A stretch of 64,000 nt of DNA. Origin: Acanthaster planci. Its lineage: Eukaryota > Echinodermata > Asteroidea > Valvatida > Acanthasteridae. Made by a program: the position numbers and the translations under genes. The notes below the pieces were generated by a model. It worked only from the letters and a program-made list of their open reading frames with translations, was not told the origin of the DNA and ran no database searches. Of the stretch, positions 49,216 through 59,500 are shown piece after piece. The stretch is from positions 290,406 through 354,405 of the forward strand of contig NW_019091584.1 in the NCBI RefSeq assembly GCF_001949145.1, in the 5' to 3' direction. The number at the start of each line of letters is the position of its first letter. The stretch's first letter is position 1.

Positions 49216-49949
49216 AAGAAAACTTGCATGTACATGTAGGTGCCTCCACTATAACTACGGTGACTTACAATTATTTTCCTACCTCCATGGTTAGCCTGAC
49301 TTTTATATGGTTTGAATTTAGAAAGATCTACAAACTTCCCCCCCCTTCCTTTTTTTCAAATTAAGACCCAGAACAGAAAGAACATCACTTATTTTCCCCT
49401 GCGACAGTTGTTTATTATACAAAGCATGTTAATTAAGCATTCGAAAAAAGTAAATTTCGATGATAAAATGCTTCATTACAGACCGTTGTGTTCGCACAGC
49501 TACCGACAGGCTCAACTGAACTTGAAGTTCGGGGCTATCCCGGTACACTCTTAGTCGGTGTGGGCGTACGCACCAAAAAGTATGGTACGAACTGGGCCGT
49601 TTAATCTGGCTAGGCATGCAAGGACACGTAGGAAGAGTGTGACATTGGTTAAGTTAACTTAAACCTCCATTTCAAACAGACAAAACACAGCTCTAGTCAT
49701 CAAATGATCTTCATACTCACTTACTAGTCAGCTTGTAGGCCCGTAATAACACACCATAACACTCTTCTACATGTACTTCTTTCCTTGCATGTATAAATCC
49801 GTTCGAACTTCGGACTCGCGCAGTCACACTCGAACTCACAGTCTTCGTTCACATCTCGTGTGCATATGCCGGTACGTACGACTGTGAGCATATGAACCCG
49901 GCAGATTCCTGCTCAGCTGCAAATTCGAATTTGTGTGGAGGATTCACCT

Positions 49950-50051
49950 GTTCGTCACCTCACTACATTGGGTGAATCCGATAATATGCGTATCGTTTGA
50001 CCAATCAAACACCGTGTAACTCGTTGTAAACTGTCTTACTTCTGTTCGTTG
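49950..50051 (+). promoter_or_regulatory. Probable promoter/5' leader of gene 2, near a shared divergent region
   Basis: A CCAAT motif (CCAATCA, 50,001-50,007) lies about 50 bases before the first ATG. No TATA box is visible. Gene 1 runs in the opposite direction, so 49.2-50.05 kb may serve both genes if gene 1 has a leader exon here. Weak evidence. Confidence 0.3.
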
Positions 50052-50544
50052 ATGGCGCTATTTAAAAACACTGGGTGTCTCGTGTTCAACGACACCGCGT
50101 TCTTCGACCAAAATTGCTCATCGCAAATGATGGCGGACGCTGAGGAAGCTGAAATCATAATTTCTGCTCATGAAAAAGAACAAGTCGAGCAGCATGTCGA
50201 AGAGGAAATTGTTCACGAAGTTGTCTCCCCTGATCAGTCTTGGAGGAACGACGAATCGGGCTTGATCCACGAACTTGAACACAGTGAAGAAGACGACGAC
50301 GGTTCGCATGGTTCGGCGAGGGGGAAGGATGAAAGTAGATCTAACGCAGACATGGCCGATCATGCGTATCACGCCAGCCTGGCTGAGGGTGAGGACAGCT
50401 CTCTAGATGACCCCTTCAAAGATGACACTGGTGTTTTCTGCCTGGACACTGAGGATGAGGTTAAGCAGAAAATCGCCACATACGAGAAAAAGTCAGGCAC
50501 ACGTTTCATTGTACTGAAAAAGGAAAGGGGTTACACTCAAACTG
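50052..50544 (+). CDS. Gene 2 exon 1, acidic N-terminus with YEKKSGTRF segment
   Basis: Starts MALFKNTGCLVFNDTAFF; a second good start (MMADAEEAE) lies at 50,128-50,131 with a G after the ATG and may be the main one. The body is strongly acidic (HELEHSEEDDDGSHG). The end, DTEDEVKQKIATYEKKSGTR then FIVLKKERGYTQT, resembles the N-terminal part of the CARF-like domain. The donor G|GTGAGG at 50,544/50,545 leaves phase 1. Unspliced reading stops at 50,559-50,561. Confidence 0.8.
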
Positions 50545-53500
50545 GTGAGGAAAATTTTTAAATTAGGCTATCAATTTATCATGATTTAGGCTACCCCTAG
50601 ACATGCTAGACCCGTAAACAGGGCCCAACGAATACTCCTCCGTCGCATACTGGGCCCTGTCCTATTAGTAGGGATTTCTTTCGAAAACTTTATCCAGGAC
50701 ATCCGGGGGCATAACTAAACATCCACTTAACATACTTAATTTTATGAGCTGAAATTGCACCGGTATGTTCACTACTTATGCTGTACAAAATCCACTATTG
50801 GCACTAGGTTGCTAATTGCAGAAAACTTGCCTTTTCCTCATTTGGAGGAAAAAGTGTTGCGTTTTTTGCCGTTTTCCAACTCCAGACGAAGTTTGCCCCA
50901 CTTGCACAAAAGTGACAGCTGTTTCGTCACTTTTGTGTCACTTTACAGAGAGCGAGCCATGCTACCAATGATTTGCCGCAAACAGTGTGTAACTGGACAG
51001 GGAACCAGTCAAGGGCGTTGCGTATTAGCCGCGACACAAAACAGCCATAATTCTCTACGAGTACTTAGATCAACGGGTACTCTAGCAGATCTGAACGAGA
51101 TACATGTACGTAGGTGCTGAAGTCTGGGTGCAAACTAGACAGGCTCTCGTACAGGGTACCATTACTTGACCATACAAAGGAGTCTGTGTAATGTACAAGT
51201 CAGGCAAAAATTCGTATGGAGTGGGAAGCGGCAAAATACGCAAAATCTTTTCCTCCAAATGAGGAAAGGCGAGTTTTCTACAATTAGCAACCAAGTGGAT
51301 TTTTTACAGCGTAAGTAGTGAACGTACTGGTGAAATTTCACCAGCCCCCGGATGTTCCGGATAAAGTTTTCTAAAGAAATCCCTATTAATCGGGACAGGG
51401 CATAGTATACGACAGAGGAGAATTCGTTGGGCCCTGTTTATGGGTCTCAGCTACCCCCACAACTGTGGGGTCCGACGTCCACTCCTCTCCCATGAACCCC
51501 ACAGAAAAAGAGCCTTTTTCTCCATAGGCTATGCATGATGCTTAACAGGGCATGAACTGGGATTCCATTCGAGTTGTGTACCCATAGAAATGTTGCTTCG
51601 TTTCTCCCAAGAGTTTCATGTAAGATAGCTTACATGTTTTGAGTACCAAGAAAGAAAAGGGCCAAAACCATGCCGTTTTCCAAAAAAGGTGCAAATATTT
51701 CCAGATCAGTGTCTGAGAGTCTTGCGGTTCACATGTGTACTAGCGAAGACGAGCCGTGACCAAATGGTTGACTACAGCTGCGATTGATACAAAAGACGTG
51801 GAAATTGGCTACAGCCATGACGGCCACTTTCCGTACATATGTGTGCCATGTGTACAATTTTTAGCTGTGCTGGTTGAAATGGCGGTTGGCTACGGCGCAC
51901 TGGGGGTTGCACTGACCAATCCCAGGCTTCCTCATTATTTATGCTCAAGGAAGACAAGCAACAGCTGTTGAGTATCAGTGCACGTCACACAGTGAACACT
52001 TCCTGTTGAGTGGCTTTGTGCACCCAACGGCTGTTGCTTGTCTTCCTTCAATTTGGGCATAAATGATGAGGAGCCCTGTGATTGGTCAGTGTGACCCCAG
52101 CGCTCCGCAGCCAACTGTCATTTCAACCAGCGCAGCTAAGAATTGCATACACATGTACGGAAAGTGGCTGTAGCCAATTTCCATGTCTTGTGTATCGATG
52201 GCAGTCGTAGTCAGCCATTTGGTTGCGGCTCGTCTTTGCAAGTACACATGTGAACGGCAAGACTCTCAGACACTGATCAGGAAATACATGTATTTGCACC
52301 TTTTTGGGGAAAACGGCATGGTTTTGGCCCTTTTCTTTCTTGGTACTCAAAAAGGTATGTAAGCTACATGTACATGTATCTTACATAAAATTCTTCGGGG
52401 AAATGAAACAACATTTCTGTGGGTACACAACTCGAATGGAATCCCAGTTGGTGCCCTGTTAAATGTCATGCATAGCCTATGGCAAAAAAGGCTCTTTTTC
52501 TGTGGGGTTTGTAGGAGAGGAGCAGACGTCGGATCCCACAGTTCTGGGGGTAAATTTAAGCTAGTCCAAGTAAATTGGACCCTAAAATTTTACAAATTGC
52601 TTTTTTAAACATTATGGTCGGGCGATACTAGGACCATGCTTAAATGTTTAAAAATGCGATTTGTAGGGTCCAAGTTACTCGGACTACATATGGGTTATAC
52701 TTTTGTGGTATTTATTAACTTTATGTCATGTTCATTGAGCGACCAGATTTGATGACTCCCGGCTAAAATAGTTGGGACTCGTTGCAATGCTTTCGACTTA
52801 ACTTGTACCCTGGGCGATTGGTACCTTGAATGATTGTACCTTGGACAACTCGTATCATGGGCAACTCGTACCTTGGACAACTCATACCTCGAGTTAAGAC
52901 CACTAGAACCTTCATGTTTGCATTTTGGTTGTGACTTTCTTGCTCTTTTCAGCATGTTTAAGATCAGATTTGACAAACATATCAAGGAAAAATCTTCATA
53001 AATCTCCCGGAGGGATCTCAAGCGCCTGCTATGGGCATTTGTGCTGTCGGTTTACGCAGGGAGGTAGAAATAAAAATGTCGAACGCTTTCGAGTCTACTC
53101 GTACCTTGGGGACTTGTACCTTGGATGACTCGCACCTTGGACAACTCGTATCATGGGCAACTCGTTCCTTGGACAACTCGTACCTCAAGTTAAGACCAGC
53201 GGTACCTTCATGTTTGCAATTCGGTTGTAACTTTCTTGCTCTTTTCAGCATGTTTAAGATCAGATTTGACAAACTTATCAAGGAAACATCTTCACAAATC
53301 TCCTGGAGAGATCTTGAGCGCCAGCATGATTTTCTGCATAGTGCCTGCTGTGGGCATTTGCGCCATCGGTTTATTACGTGACAGATGTCCAACAACCTGA
53401 CCGTTTACCAACTTGACCGACATTATTCTTTTTTGGGGGGGGGTGGACTTTACAGAACTTTAAATTCAGGTTTTTTTTTTGGACGGGGGGACTTCAATTT

Positions 53501-56500
53501 ATTCTTATAGCTCTGGGAAAATGTTATTGAACTTTGTTTGGTAACTTTTTTTAGGGGGTATGTATCTAATGAAACTTGTTAGGTCTTGATTTCTTTTGGA
53601 AATGTTTCTGGTTTCGTTTTTTAATTTTTTTTGGGGGGGGAGGTGGTTGCCCTCCTTATTAAAATTGTTTTCTTTTTTTTTGGACAAGTTACAACTGACA
53701 TTTACAAATGAAAACATGACATCACTCCATCATCACGGTGAAGATTCCGAATTGCATGTAATGACGGCTGGCCACATTGACCAGCACTAGTTGCCTGACC
53801 GTGCGTGCACATGCACAACGTTGACACGTCTCACATTAATGTCACCCTTCCTGCTTGTAGGGAAGGCATTGTAGCCAAAATGGTAAATTAGGTGACGAAC
53901 ATAGGACTAAGAAATCAAGCTATTGTTCAAGTTAATTACAATAATAATAAGCTCTGATTTCTGTGAAGGTATAAGTAGTCTCGTATGCGAAGGTGCGAGT
54001 TGTCTTTACTGGAGGTACAAGTTGTCCAAGGTGCGACTCGGCAAAGGTACGAGTTGGTACAGTTATGTTGAGTTGATGGTACAAGTTGTTCAAGGTACAA
54101 GTTGACCTGTTTCCCTGTCGAACAACCTGTCTGTTTAGCAACTTGACTTCCTTATTAACATTCTTGTTTTTTTGGGGGGGATTTCAATTTACATGTACCG
54201 GTATTCTTAATGGCTCTGGGAAAATGTTACCAGACTTTTTCATTTCATTTCATGTGGGGGAATAATGGCTTTGTTTTGTAACTTTTTTGGGGGGGTGTAC
54301 CTAATGAAACTTGTTAGGTCTTGATTTGTTTTGAATATGTTTCTGGTCTTGTTTTTAACTTTTTGGGGGGGGCTGGTAGCCTTCCTTTTTAATTTTTTTT
54401 TTTGGACAAAGTTACAACTAACATTACTTTATAAACTGAAGTAAATGAAAACATGACATCACTCCGTTAACACGGTGGTCTGCACAGTGAAGATTCCGCA
54501 TTGCATGCAACGACAGCTGGCCACGTTGACCAGCGTCAGTTTGCCTGACTGCCTGTGCACGTACATGCACGACATTGACTCATCTCATGTCAGTGTCACC
54601 CCTCTGGCATGTAGGAAAGGCAGTGTAGCCAAAACGGCAAATTAGGTGACTAAGACTAAGAAATCAAGCTATTGTTCAAGTTAATTACAATAATAATAAG
54701 CTCTGAGCAAGCTCTGATTTCTGTGAAGGTACAAGTTTTCTCGTACGCAAAGGTACGAGTTGCCTTTACTGGAGGTACAAGTTGTCCAAGGTGCGAAGTC
54801 CTCGGCAAAGGTACGAGTTATGTTAAGTTGATGGTGCGAGTTGTCCATGGTACAAGTTGTCCAAGCTACGAGTCGAGCTGTTCCCATTGCAATATAGCAC
54901 AGGGCCTACCCTCCTCAGATCCCTGCTTAGGCCTACCCCAAAACTGTGGGGTCCCACAGCTCTACCTGGGGTAGACTGGGGTTATTCCGCCTCCCCCCCT
55001 TCATGCTCATGCCCTTTGTACCTTTTTTCCACATCTCCTGCTTGAGCACAGAAACTGCAGTAAAGCACAAGATTTAGAGGCATGTGTGCAGATGGGGGCC
55101 CTACAAGATTTGGGCAGGATTGATGGGCTGATTGGTCAATCTGTGCGATTGATCAATCTTTGCATGATCTATGTTCTCACTGCATGATCTATGTTCTCAC
55201 TGCATGATCTGCCGCTAATTCTGCCATAAGCCAGTCGCTGTTTTCTTTGTAAGAAAAGAGTTCCATATATGAGTATAGACAGTACTTATAAGGTTTATAA
55301 TTTTCTTACCTAAACTTCACTTTTTATGACATGTTACAAACGTCTCACTTTCTGACAGTTGGTATAACATTTTAAGGGAAAATTGAAGTTGTCCGTATAT
55401 GGAATACTTTCCCTTTGAAATTTGTGGTTGTGGGAGATTGTTTTGAAAAACTGGAAGTATACATGTAGGCCTACCGGTACAATTTTTTGTTTGCTGATAA
55501 CGCAATGCAGCCTTGCAATTGTGTTGATTGACTGACCAAGCCCAACTGAGCGATTGACAAAGATGACAGATTAGGCCCCCTGCAAAGTACTATACTGTTG
55601 TAATTCTGGCCAGGTGGTTGCCAGAGGCCAGGGTGTGTGTACGTGGTCTCAAACTGTTCAGGCGATCAGTTAAAGGCAGCTGTTATAATGTGTACAGTAC
55701 CTTTGTTTCTGGACAACTGACGGCTGACCTGGATCCATGATCCACTGACATTTGTGATAAAATACAAGTGTACTTATACCTTGATTTTCTGAGTAGCACT
55801 GGGAGCATAAGCTTGTAGAAATTATTTTTGACATACCAGTACATGTGAAGGGCTGCTTACCAATAGTACAATTAATAATAATAATGATAATTTATTCATT
55901 TATAAAGTGCAAATTTCATATAGATATGTTCAAATGCGCTGTACAATGAAGACATTAAGCGTGGAACAATGAATACATTTAAACATGGTTGAGCCTATGG
56001 CATACAAGGGCGCCTCAGGCAGCCGCCAAATGACCCACATTCACCAACATCAGTAAAGGGGAGACAGTAAGAAGCAGTTAAGGTTTTAGAGGTGGGAGGA
56101 AAACCCAGAGGAATATTCTGGGTAAAACCCACGGAGTCAGGTAGGGACTGAAAACCCAATCCACCTGTGGACCGGGCCGGGATTCGAACCCGGGACCGCA
56201 GAGGTGGAAGGCGAGGAAAGAACTACACCTTGCCAACCTGACTTCCCAATTTCATTGTACAGTGCTACTTCAGAAAGAGTGAAAGCCCATGTCTGAATGT
56301 ATGTTGCATTAGCCTTTCAAATAAAATGATCAAGTGTACATGTATATGTACATGTGCACGTGTACATACATGTACATGTAACGTCATGTACATGCACATC
56401 TGTTTTACTGAGTACATGTACATGTACTGTACATGTACAGTACATGTACGTGTATATTTTGTACATTCTGCGTGCATGCAGCACAGAGGCTCATGGCATA

Positions 56501-59500
56501 AGACATACATGTAACCTTAACCCTACATGTACATGTACAAGGTCCTTTGAAGTCCAGGAAAATATTTGGAGGACTGTGCAAGAGTGAGGCCTGTGCTGCT
56601 GTTTATGACTTGATCCTGATGTCTTTGTTCAGAATTGACATATTTGAGGATTCAGGAAGGCACCCTAAATATGTGCAATCCAACTTTCATCCCAACTTAT
56701 TGTACCAAAGCAGGGAATCTTAATTCATTTTGTGAAATCATTTGAAATATCAAATCCTATCTCTTATTAAGTGGTACCATTGATGTCCAATTGCCCATGT
56801 TACCCGTATTCATGTGCTTTGCAGGTAGATAAAATACAGTGAATGTACTGTACATGTACGTATATGTATGCATGATCTGCATGTGTACACGGTACAACAT
56901 GTACTATATAGGTGTCCCTGCGTGTGTGTGTTGTGACCATTGATTATGCTATAAACAGTAAACCATTTAACCCTAACAGTCCCAATCCTCCAATTTCAAT
57001 ATGATTTTTACATATACCCTTGGGGGTTAGAATTACATTGTTGTCCGTGTTTCCAAACATAAGTTACCAGATTAAAACAAAAATTCAATTGTGTATTATA
57101 CTGTGTGCATGTTTCCAGTAACCAGCCAAAAGGGGACTTTACGGGATACAGTACATTCATCTCTGGATTGTCTAAGTTGTACCAGTACCATGCACCTTGT
57201 CGGCAAGTGGCGTCCATTTTCATGGGAAAGTCCACTTCCCGAACACTGTCCACTCTGCAGGTCTAGTGTGAAGCGGTGCTGTGCACTGATTGTTCAGTGG
57301 AGTAAACATGCTTACCAGAGGCAAAGTAGTTATGACTGCGTGCATGCCATATATGTGTGTGTCCTGTACAAACCTGTGTACATAAAATCACCAAACTCCA
57401 TGTGCCAGCATGTGACTCTGACTGATGTTGATGGTGAGGACGGTGACGATGAAATGACTCAATGAGAATCTGTTGTCTCCTTTCACCACACAGTTGAGGA
57501 CAATCCAGCGCCGACTTACTCGGATGGGGTGAGGCTCACTCACCATAACCAACAGTCCAGTGGGGCAGCCGAGCCTCCGGAGGAGTTCATTTGCAAGGAG
57601 TGCAATGTGGTATACAAGAGCTACAAGTCTCTCTGGCAGCACAAGAAGGACAACCACCAGGACAAGTTGAGCTGCGGCTACTGCGATTACTCCTCGAGCC
57701 GCATGTACAATATCAAGCAGCACCGCAAACGGAGACACCCCAACTTGCCCGATCCGTTTGACCCGAACCTGGTTGACCTGCCGGTGTTCTCATCAGTGTA
57801 TTCGGACGAGATGAGACTGGAGAACACGATGGAAGATTCTGATGAGGAGATGGGCCATGTAGGAGAGCCTGTCTCTAAGCTGGCCCACTTCGCCCAAAAC
57901 ATGGTGACCTGTGCTGTAATAGGAGATGCTTTTAGCTCAAGAAGTCCATCAGAAACTGCCAAGTCTCAACCAGGGAACAGCCAAGTGAAAGAAGTACATC
58001 AAGAGCATTCCGCTGCAGCAGCATATCCAGTGGGCTTGGTCGCCTCACAGGAGGTCCCAAGTCGCACTGGAAAGCAGTCTCTGGTGCAAAGAAGCCAAGC
58101 TCAGACGCAGAGCAACAGATCCGAGGTGCAGACTGTTCACACGGTGAATCACATGGCAACAATGCCTGTTTTCCCTCGTATAACTAGCGTGTCTGGAGGT
58201 TTAATGACCATCCATCCTGGTAGCGTGAGTGCTCCCCCCAGTCAAGGACACTCAAGATTGCAGCACCCAAGCATTCCCCGCTGTAACAGAGAACAGCAAG
58301 TCAGCCGGATCAGTAACAGCCAAGAGGAGTTAGACCATAGAACTGACCGGAGCGACAGAGTAATATTTTCTAGGACTACAAATGAGCTTGGATCATGCCA
58401 ACTGGCGTCGTCGCAGCAGAAAGTCTCACCACGAGGCGACATCTGCAGGGCCTCAGTGTCATGTGCGCCATCATCTCTGAGAACCACCTCAGCATGCAAT
58501 CATCTCATCCCAAGGCAAGAAATGATGCCAAGGGGTACAGCCGCAGGGGTAAGAGATGGCCAAAATGTTCAAAACAAAACATCACCCTCATTGCCAGTCA
58601 GGAGAGACTCTGAGACATGTAAGCAGTGGGATAAGAAGCATCCTTCTCAGTCACCGGGAACGTCAGTCAACAGCAGGCTAGTTGGAGGAGGGCAAAGGAA
58701 TAATGGTAACGGAACCTTCTCCATCGAAACAAGACATACAGCTCAGAGCAGCCCCAACTCTGAGCCCTCCCCATGCCCTCATTCAGACCAAACGAGGGGT
58801 GGCCAAGGAGCCCCTGGCCAAGCCAAGCAGAAGCCAAGTCCACAAGGTGCCAGAACTGCTCACCACTTCACCACAGTCGGGGGCATCCTAGACCAGCACA
58901 GGCGCAGTGTTGGCCTTACAGACTTCCGTGACCTCCTGCCAAATTTCCGGGTCAGGTCCATCACCGAACGAGTAGTGCAGCCAGACGGGACACGATATGA
59001 GATTCAGATCGATGGAGAAGAGATAAATGAATGAAGCCATGGCGTAGTAGCTCATGAATATGGGGTTTGAATAATAATGAATTTACCTACAGTAATTTCA
59101 GCTTAAATGATCTTCAAATGATGTGGTTATTTGAAATGGATCATTTGTGCTTGTGATATACTGTACATGTACACTCACAGGCACATGGTAAATGTATGTT
59201 TGTACATGTACATTGTACTGGGATACATGTACATGTGTACAATGAGCCATACAAGTACTTGTACACATGTACATGTATGTACACTTACCGGTATAGTGTC
59301 GGTTGCACCACAAATTGATGTACATGTACATACATATACAACACGGTAGTTTTGGTGCACCACGAAGTGACGTACCGTCCATTGACTTTGTACACACGAT
59401 ACGTCAGTTGGTGATGCAACCAACAGCGATGATGTACATGTACAATACATGTACCATATGTGAATACTGTACTTGAAATTTGGCAAATGTGATGATTGGG

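Larger units (their letters stand above)
47207..50051. other. Interval between the two genes
   Basis: Holds a TTAACCC-ended short element (47,808-47,866), a 5'-truncated LINE (48,060-49,215) and about 0.8 kb of unremarkable sequence with candidate splice donors for a gene 1 leader exon. No further gene is seen. Confidence 0.6.
50545..57493 (+). other. Gene 2 first intron
   Basis: 6.9 kb before the zinc-finger exon, almost wholly repeats: inverted repeat 1 (50,606-51,450), inverted repeat 2 (51,451-52,553), a direct duplication (52,787-53,375), a ~0.75-kb tandem duplication (53,386-54,890), a 23-base tandem repeat (55,160-55,208) and the SINE. No coding exon is required, since exon phases join directly. 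Confidence 0.65.

Noticed and set aside
52695-53395. Two minus-strand frames of 108 and 125 codons with similar peptides
   Set aside because: The similarity arises from the tandem DNA duplication and minisatellite, not from a protein family I know.
56160-56250. Possible tRNA gene (GGTTCGAATCC B box)
   Set aside because: No complete cloverleaf is evident, and it continues into a SINE body and AT-rich tail.
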